This document shows positions 7,995 through 16,876 of a stretch of 64,000 bases of DNA, piece after piece. The first letter of the stretch is position 1, and every line of letters starts with the position of its first letter. Position numbers and translations under genes: made by a program. The notes beneath the pieces are model-generated. The model did no database searches. It worked only from the letters and a program-made list of their open reading frames with translations, and had not been told where the DNA came from. The DNA is taken from the NCBI RefSeq assembly GCF_001613385.1, contig NZ_BDCG01000009.1, positions 1 through 64,000 on the forward strand, in the 5' to 3' direction. The stretch comes from Nocardia flavorosea NBRC 108225. Lineage in GTDB: Bacteria; Actinomycetota; Actinomycetes; Mycobacteriales; Mycobacteriaceae.

Positions 7995-9301
7995 TGCTCT
8001 AACTCGCCGATGAACTCGTCGACGCCGGGTTGGGTGCTGGCGGCATCCATCATGCCCGCCAGGGTCGTCACCCGCTCCATGATGCGTCCGGAGCCTGTGG
8101 CAACGCCGATCCGCAAAGCGTGCGTGCCCATCGCCGCCGCAGGCTCGATGTGGCCAGCAGCCATGTAGGCGACGGCGGCGCGCGCGAGGTACACACCTCG
8201 GTCACGCGGGTAGCCGGATTGCATGCGAGTCGTGGCGTCGTCGAACAAGGCAATCGCAGTGGGGTATTCGCCGAGAGCGGTGCGGCTGTGGGCTTCGTAG
8301 GCGTCGATATAGGCGTGGTCGAGGAAGAATCCCCAACTCGGGTCGGTGCCAGCGGTATCGACCAGTGTGCGAGCAGTGTCGTAGGCGCGTGCGCTGGCGT
8401 TCGAGTCGCCCTCCATAGCCTGTGCATGTGCGCCGTAGGCGACGGCTGCAGCCCCGAACAGTGACGAGGCCGGTGCGCTGTGTTCGGCGGCTTCGGCGAA
8501 TTCGCCGCTCCCGGCGCCGTCGCCGCGATCGGCAGCCAATTGGCTCATCCGTACCAGTGACAGCCCGATACAGTAGCTGTCGCCGAGTTGGTGTGACCAG
8601 GTCAGGGCTTTCTCGGCCCAACGCTGGGCGCGGTCGAACATCCGCTGATCCTGGTACTGCCATGCCGCGGTTTCGGCGTAGATCGCCAGCAATCGCAGAA
8701 TGCTCCGGGAGTCGACTACCTTTGCTTGCCGCAGCGCTTGCATCCGGTCGATCGCCGTGATCACTTCCGGGAGAGTGCTGGCGGAACCATAGATATTGTC
8801 GGATTCGATAATGTGCAGCCGCTTGTCGTTGAAAAACTTGATGTGGTCTACGTCGCTGCGCGCGAATGCCGCAGCCAGCGGCTCACTGGATACCGTGGCA
8901 CCGGCGGCCATGCCGACAGCTCCGGCAACGAACGCACGGCGGCGTACGGACACAAGAACAGTCCGCCCCGCGGAAGTCCGGGCTTGCACCAGGATGTGAT
9001 CGGTGTCGGCGTCGAATTCCAGGACCGATCCGTGTAGTGGCTCAGCATCACCGCTGGCCGTTGCCGGGATCTGCAGGATCGACCAGAAACGTTCTACGAC
9101 AATCTCTTCAGCTTGGTGAAGTTTGCGGTCCATGCGGGCGGCATAGGGGGCGGTGAGCTCGATACTTTCCTTGCGTCGTTCCCATTTCCGTACAGCCTCG
9201 GTAGATACGCCGGTGTGGGCTGCAAATGCTTCGCGCTTCATGCCGAGCGCCGCACGGAACGCAGCTACTTCGCGTCCGGTCCATCGTCCACACAGTTGCA
9301 T
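7961..9301 (-). CDS. XRE-type regulator with TPR-like C-terminal domain
   Basis: A 446-residue protein. Residues 1-55 are a helix-turn-helix: WTGREVAAFRAALGMKREAFAAHTGVS then TEAVRKWERR, the Cro/C1-like recognition helix. Around residue 120 is an RRRAFVAGAVGMAAGA segment resembling a degenerate Tat/hydrophobic motif typical of this actinomycete regulator class. The rest (~170-440) is made of helical repeats with alternating Ala/Leu and aromatic positions (for example AETAAWQYQDQRMFDRAQRW), as in tetratricopeptide-like sensory domains. A purine-rich AGAGGGGG precedes the ATG. It overlaps the RibD-type gene and may control it. Ligand unknown. Confidence 0.8.
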   Translation of the reverse strand: MQLCGRWTGREVAAFRAALGMKREAFAAHTGVSTEAVRKWERRKESIELTAPYAARMDRKLHQAEEIVVERFWSILQIPATASGDAEPLHGSVLEFDADTDHILVQARTSAGRTVLVSVRRRAFVAGAVGMAAGATVSSEPLAAAFARSDVDHIKFFNDKRLHIIESDNIYGSASTLPEVITAIDRMQALRQAKVVDSRSILRLLAIYAETAAWQYQDQRMFDRAQRWAEKALTWSHQLGDSYCIGLSLVRMSQLAADRGDGAGSGEFAEAAEHSAPASSLFGAAAVAYGAHAQAMEGDSNASARAYDTARTLVDTAGTDPSWGFFLDHAYIDAYEAHSRTALGEYPTAIALFDDATTRMQSGYPRDRGVYLARAAVAYMAAGHIEPAAAMGTHALRIGVATGSGRIMERVTTLAGMMDAASTQPGVDEFIGELEHWKAESCPDRT

Positions 9302-9594
9302 CGGTTGCGCCCCCTCTTACGCGTCGTGTGCGCCGAGAATACCCCCGACGCACCTCCTGCGTACCCCGTCCGTACCTGGTCCGGCCCGACGGGCTGCGAA
9401 ATGGTGGAACAAGCCCCGCCGCCGGGTCGATGGCTTGCCCAGGCGATCTCGACGCTCGGCTCAGATGGCGCCGTCTGAGCCAAGCGGTCATCAATGCGGC
9501 TATCCCCGGCGGCGGGCGCTTTCCAACAACGTCGAGATTTCCACCGAACCGATTGGAACCAACAGCTATGGAGTGCGGCAAGCGGAGGACGGCC
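9302..9594. promoter_or_regulatory. Divergent promoter region, XRE regulator / methyltransferase unit
   Basis: About 290 bases without a credible gene between the minus-strand XRE regulator and the plus-strand DUF574 unit, so promoters for both must lie here. Short ORFs in this stretch have no recognisable protein features. I could not identify a convincing -35/-10 pair or an operator. Confidence 0.4.
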
Positions 9595-9864
9595 GTGGAA
9601 CCACTGCCGATTCGGAAACCGAACGCGGACGGCCGGATGTCGGCGCACAACGAGGCGATGTCATCGGTACTGCGGTTATGGCTGGAGAGCAGCGAATATC
9701 GGGAACTGCTCGAACGGACCCGAGAGGGATTGAACGCCCTCGATGCTCACGATGCGGTGCCTCATGAGGTCACACGCGGTGACGGCGAACGTCTGCAGCG
9801 CGAGGTGGATGGTGTGATCGCGCGGTGGAAGGCCGGACATCCGGAGGTACGCCTTGACTACTGA
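9595..9864 (+). CDS. Small conserved hypothetical protein preceding a methyltransferase
   Basis: An 89-residue helical protein. The GTG at 9595 is chosen because GCGGAGG lies 7 bases upstream; an in-frame ATG at 9568 lacks such a site. Visible segments are SVLRLWLESSEYRELLERTREGL and a C-terminal QREVDGVIARWKAGHPE, amphipathic helices without a named family. It overlaps the methyltransferase start by 11 bases and is surely co-transcribed with it. Function unknown. Confidence 0.65.
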   Translation: MEPLPIRKPNADGRMSAHNEAMSSVLRLWLESSEYRELLERTREGLNALDAHDAVPHEVTRGDGERLQREVDGVIARWKAGHPEVRLDY

Positions 9865-10729
9865 CCGGGCAAACGCCGCGATGCCGTCGGCAGGTGTCGG
9901 CGGGGCAGCGGGGTTCGGTTTCGACCGGCCGAGTGTTGCGCGAGTGTGGAACTCGATGCTCGGCGGGAAAGACAACTACCCGCTGGACGAGCGCGTCGTT
10001 CTGGAATTGGAGCAGCTTGCGCCGGGGCAGCACGCTGCCGCCAGGGCAAGCAGGGAGTTCCAGCAACGGGTCCTGTGGTATCTCGCGGGCACGGTCGGAG
10101 TGCGGCAGTTTCTCGATCTCGGTGCCGGTCTGCCGTTTCCGGAACCCGGTCGGATGAACACCCACCAGGTCGTGAATTCGGTGCGCGGTATCGCCGAAGC
10201 GGACCGGGCAACAGTTGTCTACATCGATAGCGACCCGGTCTGTGTCGCGCACGGTCGCGCACTGCTCACAAACGGGCAGTCGCATTATCTTCCCGGCGAT
10301 ATCACCGATCCGCATCTGCTGCACGATCCGGCCGTCGCCACATACTTCGACCTCGACCATCCGATCTGCGTCTTGCTGTGCGGGGTCCTGCCTCACCTCG
10401 ACGACCGCCTCGATCCTGCAGGGATCGTGCACGGCTGGGCGGAGGTGCTGCCGCCGGGTTCGTTCCTGGTCCTCACCCACCTCCACGACCCTGGCGGGCT
10501 CCTGCACCGGACAGCGGCCGGGTGTCAGACCCGATACCTGGAAACGCTCGGGTCCGGCCGGTTTCGCACTCGCGCGCAGATCACCGGCTTTCTCGATGGC
10601 CTGCAGATCGTCGAGCCGGGCCTGGTGCGGCCGGGCGATTGGTGGCCGTGCGGTCCAGCTACCCGGTTCCGGTCGGTGGCGGAGTGGTTGCTGCTCGCGG
10701 GGGTCGGCTGGAAGGGGTCATGTCAGTAA
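9854..10729 (+). CDS. DUF574-type SAM-dependent methyltransferase
   Basis: A 291-residue protein of the actinomycete DUF574 / Methyltransf_19 family. Diagnostic segments: PSVARVWNSMLGGKDNYPLDE near the N-terminus (family signature, around residues 25-45), the SAM-binding glycine loop FLDLGAGLPF (~95), VYIDSDPVCVAHGRALL (acidic residue after strand 2, ~125), and FLVLTHLHDP (~205). The start is a TTG at 9854 inside the end of the preceding gene. Members are abundant in actinomycetes and their substrates are mostly unknown. C-terminal EPGLVRPGDWWP is also typical. Confidence 0.87.
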   Translation: MTTDRANAAMPSAGVGGAAGFGFDRPSVARVWNSMLGGKDNYPLDERVVLELEQLAPGQHAAARASREFQQRVLWYLAGTVGVRQFLDLGAGLPFPEPGRMNTHQVVNSVRGIAEADRATVVYIDSDPVCVAHGRALLTNGQSHYLPGDITDPHLLHDPAVATYFDLDHPICVLLCGVLPHLDDRLDPAGIVHGWAEVLPPGSFLVLTHLHDPGGLLHRTAAGCQTRYLETLGSGRFRTRAQITGFLDGLQIVEPGLVRPGDWWPCGPATRFRSVAEWLLLAGVGWKGSCQ

Positions 10730-10830
10730 GCTCACCGAGGTGGCCGATACCTGGATTGGACCCGGGCCTCATCCAGACCAGCACGGCCCGCAGAAGCGAC
10801 CCGGACCAGACCCACGCATATCAGTTCAGC

Positions 10831-12507
10831 TCAGACCCGTTCTTTGGACCGGGTGCGCACGCGCAGCGCGATCGGCTTCTGGGTTTCGGCGAAGAAATCG
10901 TTACCCTTGTCGTCCACCACGATGAACGCCGGGAAATCCTCGACCTCGATCTTCCAGACCGCTTCCATACCCAGTTCCGGGTATTCGAGGACCTCCACCG
11001 ATTTGATGCAGTCCAGGGCGAGGCGGGCGGCGGGGCCGCCGATGGAGCCGAGGTAGAAACCGCCGTGTTCCTTGCATGCCTTGGTGACCTGAGCGGAACG
11101 GTTGCCTTTGGCGAGCATGACGAAAGAACCGCCGGCCGCCTGGAATTGATCGACATAGGAGTCCATGCGGCCCGCGGTGGTGGGGCCGAAGGAGCCGGAG
11201 GCGTAACCGTCGGGGGTTTTCGCGGGACCGGCGTAGTAGACGGCCATATCCCGCATGTACTGCGGCATCTCCTCGCCCGCGTCCAGCCGCTCCTTGATCT
11301 TGGCGTGCGCGATATCGCGAGCCACCACCAGCGGGCCGGACAGCGAGAGCCGGGTCTTGACCGGATACTTCGACAGTTCCGCGCGGATCTCGTCCATCGG
11401 GCGATTCAGATCCACCTTGACCACATCGCCGCCGAGGATCTCGTCGGTCTGCTCCGGCAGGTACTGCGCGGGCTCGCGTTCGAGCTGTTCCAGGAACACA
11501 CCTTCGGGCGTGATCTTGGCCAGCGCCTGCCGGTCGGCGGAACAGGAGACCGCCAGCGCGACAGGGCAGCTCGCGCCGTGCCGGGGCAACCGCACCACGC
11601 GCACATCGTGGCAGAAGTACTTACCGCCGAACTGGGCGCCGATCCCGAACGACTGGGTCAGTTTGAACACTTCCTGCTCGAGTTCGAGATCCCGGAAGCC
11701 GTGCCCGGTCATCGACCCTTCGGTGGGCAGGTTGTCCAGATAGTGCGCGGAGGCGTATTTCGCGGTTTTCAGCGCGAATTCGGCGCTGGTACCGCCGATG
11801 ACCACGGCGAGGTGGTACGGCGGGCAGGCCGCGGTGCCCAGCGAGCGGATCTTCTCGTCGAGGAATTCCAGCATCCGGGTGGGGTTCAGGATGGCCTTGG
11901 TTTCCTGGTAGAGGAAGGATTTGTTCGCCGAACCGCCACCCTTGGCCATGTACAGGAATTTGTAGGACGGGTGCGCGGGATCGCCGGGCGCGGAGTACAG
12001 CTCGACCTGGGCGGGCAGATTCGAGCCGGTGTTCTTCTCGTCCCACATGGTCACGGGCGCCAGCTGGGAATACCGCAGGTTCAGTTTCGTGTAGGCGTCG
12101 AAAACGCCGCGGCTGATCCATTCGCCGTCGTCCACACCGGTGAGCACGCCCTCGGATTTCTTGCCCATTACGATGGCGGTGCCGGTGTCCTGGCACATGG
12201 GCAGGATGCCGCCGGCGGAGATGTTGACGTTCTTCAGCAGGTCGAGCGCGACGAACCGGTCGTTACCGCTGGCCTCGGGGTCGTCGATGATCCGGCGCAG
12301 CTGCGCCAGATGCGCGGGCCGCAGGTAGTGGCTGATGTCGTGCATCGCCTCGGCGGTGAGCATGCGCAGCACCTCGGGGTCGACCTGCAGGAAGGTCCGG
12401 CCACCGGATTCGAAAGTGCGGACACCCTCGGTGGTGAGCAGCCGGTACGGGGTGTCGTCGGCGCCGATCGGGAGCAGGTCTGAATAGCGGAACTCGGGAG
12501 CGGTCAC
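10831..12507 (-). CDS. fum: Fumarate hydratase, class I (iron-sulfur)
   Basis: A 558-residue class I fumarase interconverting fumarate and malate in the TCA cycle, with a labile [4Fe-4S] cluster. Conserved cysteine contexts are MCQDTGTA (~residue 110), [15 protein letters not shown] (~235) and [17 protein letters not shown] near the C-terminus; the N-terminal domain joins a C-terminal swivel domain from [11 protein letters not shown] onward. The ORF is open further upstream, but the GTG at 12507 has AAGGAG a few bases before it and gives the usual N-terminus ([14 protein letters not shown]). An IdeR-like box lies ~113 bases upstream. It is the only fumarase in the window. Confidence 0.93.
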   Translation of the reverse strand: MTAPEFRYSDLLPIGADDTPYRLLTTEGVRTFESGGRTFLQVDPEVLRMLTAEAMHDISHYLRPAHLAQLRRIIDDPEASGNDRFVALDLLKNVNISAGGILPMCQDTGTAIVMGKKSEGVLTGVDDGEWISRGVFDAYTKLNLRYSQLAPVTMWDEKNTGSNLPAQVELYSAPGDPAHPSYKFLYMAKGGGSANKSFLYQETKAILNPTRMLEFLDEKIRSLGTAACPPYHLAVVIGGTSAEFALKTAKYASAHYLDNLPTEGSMTGHGFRDLELEQEVFKLTQSFGIGAQFGGKYFCHDVRVVRLPRHGASCPVALAVSCSADRQALAKITPEGVFLEQLEREPAQYLPEQTDEILGGDVVKVDLNRPMDEIRAELSKYPVKTRLSLSGPLVVARDIAHAKIKERLDAGEEMPQYMRDMAVYYAGPAKTPDGYASGSFGPTTAGRMDSYVDQFQAAGGSFVMLAKGNRSAQVTKACKEHGGFYLGSIGGPAARLALDCIKSVEVLEYPELGMEAVWKIEVEDFPAFIVVDDKGNDFFAETQKPIALRVRTRSKERV

Positions 12508-12619
12508 CGATCGCACTCCTTCGGAAGTGGGCTGCGGGTGGAACAGGGCACAGCCACGGTGGACGCCGCTGTACCGGGGGTCGAGCACAGCGAGCCTATC
12601 GACAACCCGGCGCACCACC

Positions 12620-12638
12620 GTTAGTTAGGCAAACCTAA
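12620..12638. promoter_or_regulatory. IdeR/DtxR-type iron box upstream of fumarase
   Basis: The sequence TTAGTTAGGCAAACCTAA at 12621-12638, extended by one base, matches 15 of 19 positions of the mycobacterial IdeR consensus TTAGGTTAGGCTAACCTAA, with 10 of 11 matches in the right part. It is unusually AT-rich for this DNA and sits 113-131 bases before the fumarase start. Regulation by iron is inferred from the site. Confidence 0.6.
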
Positions 12639-12727
12639 ATCGTAACCTGGCGGACACCTACACGGGTGGTTACCGCTTCGGCCCCGATACCCGTCGACAC
12701 GATCGCCGATCCGCTCGTCAACAGCAC

Positions 12728-12759
12728 GCGGTCGGCCTTCCTGAGGAAAGGCCGACCGC
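12728..12759. terminator. Terminator hairpin downstream of mftD
   Basis: Perfect 12-base stem GCGGTCGGCCTT / AAGGCCGACCGC with an 8-base loop, 64 bases beyond the mftD stop on the minus strand and upstream of the fumarase promoter region. Confidence 0.75.
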
Positions 12760-12822
12760 ATGAAGTGGTTCACCGCAGGCGACGACCGCGATCATGCCCG
12801 TGAGATAGCTACGCCCGCAGCG

Positions 12823-14040
12823 CTATACGGCTTCTGCGGCCGAGTCCGGAACCCGCAACTGCGCCGCCGCGTCGACGCCCAGCCGGCGTTCGAAACCTTC
12901 CGGGATCACGATATCCGAGCGGTCCAGGTCGGTGACCTTGGTCTTGCGCAGCCCCAGCAGCGCGGAATCGATACCGCCGCGCATCAGGTCCAGCACGTTC
13001 TCGACGCCGGCCTGCCCGTTGGCGGCCAGACCCCACAGGTAGGCGCGGCCGATCATGACCGCCCGCGCACCGAGCGCAACAGCCTTGACGACATCGCTAC
13101 CGCGCCGGATACCGCCGTCGAGCAGGACTTCGATCTCATGCCCCACCGCATCGGCCACGACGGGCAGCGCCCGGATCGACGCCGGAGTGCCGTCCAGGTT
13201 GTTACCGCCGTGGTTGGACACCGAGATGGCCGCGACACCGGCATCGACGGCACGGCGGGCGTCGTCCACGCGCATCACACCTTTGAGCATCACGGGCCCG
13301 TCCCATTGTTCGCAGACCCAGGCCACATCGGACCAGTCCGGGGCGGTGGTGCCCATCCATTCGCCGTAGGCGCCGAAAAAGCCGGGAGCGGGCGCGTCGC
13401 CGAGCGCCATGTTGGGGGCGGTGAGGTCGGGCAGGGAACCCGAACGCAGGTAGGTGGTCAGCCAGCGCGGTTTGACGATCACCTGCGGCGCGAAACTCGC
13501 CATGGTGCGCAGGTCCAGTTTTTCCGGGATGACCGGCGAACCCCAGTCGCGGCCCATCGAGAACGACCAGTCGAGAGTGAGGATCAACCCCACCGCACCG
13601 GCGGCCTTCGCCCGCGCCATCCGCGCGGAGATATCGTCCTTGCTGCCGCACCAGTAGAGCTGAAAGAAGGTCATCGGGTTCGCGGCGACGACCTCCTCCA
13701 CGGGTTTGCTGGCGAAGGACGACAGCCCCATGGCGGTGCCCCGGGCGGCCGCGGCGCGCGCCACGGCGACCTCGCCGTCGGGGTGGACGGCCTGCACCCC
13801 GGTCGGCGAGATCAGGACCGGCATCGAGATCTGCTGACCCATCACGGTCGTGGACTGGTCGCGTTCACCGATCGGGCCGGCGACGTGCGGGGCGAAACCG
13901 AGTTCGGTGAACGCGGCCTGGTTGTCGTCGATGGTCTGGCCGCGCTCCGACCCCGCGACGAGGGCGCCGTACACGGATTTCGGCAGCCGTTTCTTCGCTC
14001 GGCGGTGCGCCTCCGCGACGGTTTCGAACCACGGGTTCAT
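12823..14040 (-). CDS. mftD: Pre-mycofactocin synthase MftD
   Basis: A 405-residue FMN-dependent (S)-2-hydroxyacid-oxidase-fold protein. The sequence carries the MftD-type N-terminus NPWFETVAEAHRRAKKRLPK and SVYGALVAGSERG, then VLISPTGVQAVHPDGEVAVA (FMN phosphate region), GLILTLDWSFSMGRDWG, the active-site region ISVSNHGGNNLDGTPA (~residue 290) and LDGGIRRGSDVVKA. The SNHGGNNLDG form, instead of SNHGGRQLD of lactate oxidases, favours MftD. MftD oxidatively deaminates the MftA-derived AHDP intermediate in mycofactocin synthesis. Its ATG overlaps the mftE stop. The peptide precursor and radical SAM genes are absent nearby, and the order E-D is reversed compared with mycobacteria. Confidence 0.87.
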   Translation of the reverse strand: MNPWFETVAEAHRRAKKRLPKSVYGALVAGSERGQTIDDNQAAFTELGFAPHVAGPIGERDQSTTVMGQQISMPVLISPTGVQAVHPDGEVAVARAAAARGTAMGLSSFASKPVEEVVAANPMTFFQLYWCGSKDDISARMARAKAAGAVGLILTLDWSFSMGRDWGSPVIPEKLDLRTMASFAPQVIVKPRWLTTYLRSGSLPDLTAPNMALGDAPAPGFFGAYGEWMGTTAPDWSDVAWVCEQWDGPVMLKGVMRVDDARRAVDAGVAAISVSNHGGNNLDGTPASIRALPVVADAVGHEIEVLLDGGIRRGSDVVKAVALGARAVMIGRAYLWGLAANGQAGVENVLDLMRGGIDSALLGLRKTKVTDLDRSDIVIPEGFERRLGVDAAAQLRVPDSAAEAV

Positions 14041-14738
14041 GGTCGGATCCTTTCCTCTGGTTCCGGCCACCATTGCCGGACTCGATCGAACAACTGGTTG
14101 ACGAGCTGGGTGAGCAACCGCTCCCCCTCGGCGGCGCCGGCGCCGGTGGGATCGCCGAGGACCCCGTTGGCGCTTACGGCACGCACCCCACCGGCGCGCA
14201 ACTGTGGCAGCACCTCCGAAAGGGGACGGGTGTCGCCGGGGCGGGCGCGATCGGCGCGGACACGGTCCGGTGAAAGAGCGAGTTGCAGTGAGGTTTCGGT
14301 GCGGCCGGCATGGGCGTCGCCGGAGTAGCGCGGCAGGAACAGCCGGGTATCGCGGGATTCGCTGCGCAACAGGGTTACCGCCCGGCGCAGCGGTTCCACA
14401 TTTCCGCCGTGTCCGTTGACCAGCACGATCCGCTCGAAGGTATCGGTGGCCGACCGGCACAGTTCGACGATCAGCAGTTCCAGCGCGGCCTGCCCGATGG
14501 AGAGCGTGCCCGGGAAACCGCTGTGCTCACCGCTGGCGCCGTACGCGACGGCCGGGGCGACCACCACGTCACGGCGGCGGCCGGCCAGTCCCGCGCACAG
14601 CGCGGCGGCCAGGTCGGTGTCGGTGGACAAGGGCAGGTGAGGGCCGTGCTGCTCGGTGGATCCCACGGGCACCACGAGCAGCGCCCCGCTGTTGCCGAGG
14701 TCACCCGCCTCCGGCCATGTGAGGTCCGCCACGAACAT
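14037..14738 (-). CDS. mftE: Mycofactocin peptidase MftE (creatininase family)
   Basis: A 233-residue creatininase-family metal amidohydrolase. Metal and active-site segments: VVPVGSTEQHGPHLPLSTDTDLA (Glu, His and Asp ligands, near residues 20-40), YGASGEHSGFPGTLS (~75), and VLVNGHGGNVEPLR (~115), then a second acidic site near DAHAGRTETS (~155). MftE cleaves the C-terminal Val-Tyr unit from modified MftA to release AHDP. The ATG at 14738 was preferred because upstream in-frame codons look non-coding. It overlaps mftD by ATGA, so the two are coupled, and it is divergent from mftR. Confidence 0.88.
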   Translation of the reverse strand: MFVADLTWPEAGDLGNSGALLVVPVGSTEQHGPHLPLSTDTDLAAALCAGLAGRRRDVVVAPAVAYGASGEHSGFPGTLSIGQAALELLIVELCRSATDTFERIVLVNGHGGNVEPLRRAVTLLRSESRDTRLFLPRYSGDAHAGRTETSLQLALSPDRVRADRARPGDTRPLSEVLPQLRAGGVRAVSANGVLGDPTGAGAAEGERLLTQLVNQLFDRVRQWWPEPEERIRP

Positions 14739-14753
14739 GCCGCCGACATTAAC

Positions 14754-14766
14754 GTCAGCGACTGAC
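14754..14766. promoter_or_regulatory. Candidate MftR operator
   Basis: Inverted repeat GTCAG-CGA-CTGAC centred in the ~100-base gap between divergent mftE and mftR, a common placement for a TetR-family operator. Its short arms mean it could be chance; binding by MftR is inferred. Confidence 0.4.
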
Positions 14767-14836
14767 AAAATCAATAGGGACGTATTTCCGGTGCATGGTG
14801 GCCCGGCGACCGCGGTGCATCGTTCAGAATCTTCCT

Positions 14837-15454
14837 GTGACGGCACAGCATCCCCGGGGGCGCCCCCGGGGTACCACCAAACGCGAACTCGAACTGATCG
14901 CCATGCGACTGTTCAGCGAACAAGGATTCGACGAGACGACGGTCGAGCAGATCGCGGCGGCAGCGGGGATCAGCGGGCGCACCTTCTTCCGCTACTTCCC
15001 CGGCAAGGCCGAAGTGCTGTGGTACTCGTTCGACGACGAGGTCGCCGGATTACGCGCCGCGTTCGCCACCGTCACACCGGACGAGCCGATGATGGCGGCG
15101 GTCCGGCGGGTGGTGGTGAACGCCAACCGCTACCGCGCCGAGGATGTCGCGGAACTGCGGACCCGCATGAAACTGGTGGCCGAGGTCCCCGCCCTGGCCG
15201 CCACGGCCGGCGCCCATTACGACGCCTGGGAACGTGCGGTGGGCGAGTTCGCGGCGTCCCGGCTCGGTGAACCGGCAGATTCACTGATCCCCATGGCGGT
15301 GGGCCGCACCACCCTCGCCGCAGCCCGTGCCGCCTTCGACGCGTGGGTCGCCGGCGCCGATGCCGACCTGACCGTTTATCTCGATCGCGCACTGGTGGCC
15401 TTGGAACACGGTTTCGCCGTATCGGGGGCGTTCCCGGTCACAACCGGCGAGTAA
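14837..15454 (+). CDS. mftR: TetR-family regulator MftR
   Basis: A 205-residue TetR-type repressor. The helix-turn-helix is near the N-terminus: IAMRLFSEQGFDETTVEQIA then AAAGISGRTFFRYFPGKAEV. The FFRYFPGK recognition region and divergent position next to mftE identify it as the mycofactocin-system regulator; in mycobacteria MftR responds to long-chain acyl-CoA. The GTG at 14837 is chosen by length relative to family; an in-frame ATG at 14795 is the alternative and neither has a strong ribosome binding site. The rsbR start lies only 38 bases beyond its stop on the same strand. Confidence 0.83.
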   Translation: MTAQHPRGRPRGTTKRELELIAMRLFSEQGFDETTVEQIAAAAGISGRTFFRYFPGKAEVLWYSFDDEVAGLRAAFATVTPDEPMMAAVRRVVVNANRYRAEDVAELRTRMKLVAEVPALAATAGAHYDAWERAVGEFAASRLGEPADSLIPMAVGRTTLAAARAAFDAWVAGADADLTVYLDRALVALEHGFAVSGAFPVTTGE

Positions 15455-15492
15455 ACCGGACCGGCAGGTTTCACCGGCATAGGAGCACGGGT

Positions 15493-16473
15493 ATGACTAG
15501 GCTCGGTATCGGCAAGACCGCCGAAGTCATTACGATGTACCGGACCGCCGTCGAAAGGGGCACAAGTTACATGTCCGAGGTGTCCATGGGCCTTTCGGCG
15601 GACTCATTGGCCGAGGTATCCGTCGACAAACTGCTGCCGCAGTTGGTCGAGCATCTGCGCCAGAACCGCACCGCACTACGCGAGGAATGGGCGCGGCGTA
15701 TCACCGAGGCACGGTTGCTCACCGCCATGACGCCCGACGAGGTCTTCTCCGAGGCGACGTCGGTGTACGACAACTATGTCGAGGTGCTGGAAACCGGCAG
15801 CGTCGAAGCGTTGCAGGCCTACGCGCGTGACCTGTCCGAACGCATCATCCCGAGAGGCGTCGAAACCGACGAGGTCCTCGGTATGGTGCTGCTGCTGCGC
15901 GATGTCCTCGCGCGCTCCCTGTTCGAGAAGTACCAGTCGAACTTCGACCTGCTCAACGCCGTCCTCGACGCCTACGAACCGGCCGCGAATCGTATCGCGA
16001 ACACCGTGGCCATCTCGTTCGTCCAGGAACGCGAGCGCGTTATCCGGCAGCAGCAGGAGGCCATCCGCGAGCTGTCCACCCCGGTGCTGCAGGTTCGCGA
16101 ACAGCTGCTGATCCTGCCGATAATCGGCGTGCTCGACAGTCAGCGTGCCCGCCAGCTCACCGAACAGCTGCTGCGGGCCATCCGGGACAACCGAGCCAAG
16201 GTGGTCGTCATCGATATCACCGGTGTGCCCGATATCGACTCCACGGTGGCCAACCACCTGGTGCAGACCGTGGACGCCTCCGGGCTCATGGGCGCGAGCG
16301 TCATCATGACCGGTCTGTCCTCGGAGATCGCGCTGACCCTGGTGACCATCGGATTGGATCTGTCGAAGATGAACGCGGTCGGCGATCTGCAGGGCGGTAT
16401 CGAAGAAGCGGAACGGTTACTGGGCTACGAAGTGTCCAGAGTGACCGAGCGCAGCGAACGCGATTCGCGCTGA
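15493..16473 (+). CDS. rsbR: RsbR-type co-antagonist with C-terminal STAS domain
   Basis: A 326-residue protein. The N-terminal ~190 residues form a helical RsbR-type sensor domain (LPQLVEHLRQNRTALREEWARR, then ATSVYDNYVEVLETGSVEAL and LSERIIPRGVE). From ~190 to 315 is a STAS domain entered through the linker ERVIRQQQEAIRELSTPVLQ, with VVVIDITGVPDIDSTVANHL holding the predicted phospho-acceptor Ser/Thr pair and a second Thr/Ser region at TGLSSEIALTL. It would scaffold a stressosome-like complex with RsbS and be phosphorylated by RsbT. The start at 15493 has AGGAG 7 bases upstream; 15571 is an alternative. Confidence 0.88.
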   Translation: MTRLGIGKTAEVITMYRTAVERGTSYMSEVSMGLSADSLAEVSVDKLLPQLVEHLRQNRTALREEWARRITEARLLTAMTPDEVFSEATSVYDNYVEVLETGSVEALQAYARDLSERIIPRGVETDEVLGMVLLLRDVLARSLFEKYQSNFDLLNAVLDAYEPAANRIANTVAISFVQERERVIRQQQEAIRELSTPVLQVREQLLILPIIGVLDSQRARQLTEQLLRAIRDNRAKVVVIDITGVPDIDSTVANHLVQTVDASGLMGASVIMTGLSSEIALTLVTIGLDLSKMNAVGDLQGGIEEAERLLGYEVSRVTERSERDSR

Positions 16474-16483
16474 CGGAATCGAT

Positions 16484-16876
16484 ATGCCAGTACCTATCCT
16501 CAAACAGGGCACATATCTGATCGCATCCGTCCAGTCCGCGCTGACCGATGCCGATACCGAGCGACTACAGGACGACCTGATGAAGCAGGTCAGCAAGTAC
16601 CGCGCGCAGGGCATCATCGTCGACGTCACGGCGATCGACGTGATGGATTCCTTCGCCGCCCGATCACTGCGCACCATCGCGCATATGACGCAGTTACGCG
16701 GCGCCGAGACCGTGATCGTCGGTCTCCAGCCCGAGGTCGCCTTCGCCATGGTGCAGCTCGGCCTCACCTTCGAGGATATGCACACTGCGCTGGACCTCGA
16801 GGAGGGCTTGGCTTGGCTGAACCGGAAATCCTCGGCCCGGCACCAGCATCGAGATGGTCGTGACAGTGGCCGCTGA
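16484..16876 (+). CDS. rsbS: RsbS-type STAS antagonist
   Basis: A 130-residue single STAS-domain protein. PVPILKQGTYLIASVQSALTD opens the fold, and IIVDVTAIDVMDSFAARSLR carries the conserved DSF serine (about residue 58) that RsbT phosphorylates in the family. It begins 10 bases after rsbR and overlaps rsbT by 23 bases, so the three are produced together. The last ~15 residues (RHQHRDGRDSGR) are an unstructured tail read through the rsbT start and are probably dispensable. Confidence 0.9.
   Translation: MPVPILKQGTYLIASVQSALTDADTERLQDDLMKQVSKYRAQGIIVDVTAIDVMDSFAARSLRTIAHMTQLRGAETVIVGLQPEVAFAMVQLGLTFEDMHTALDLEEGLAWLNRKSSARHQHRDGRDSGR

Noticed and set aside
10378-12483. 701-codon plus-strand ORF
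   Set aside because: It lies antisense to class I fumarase, which has intact motifs; the translation is His/Gly/Arg-rich without domains, a typical shadow in high-GC DNA.
12640-14836. Search for mftA, mftB and mftC around mftD/mftE
   Set aside because: No IDGMCGVY-like peptide, MftB-like or radical SAM CxxxCxxC sequence was seen in any frame; gaps are too small for mftC.
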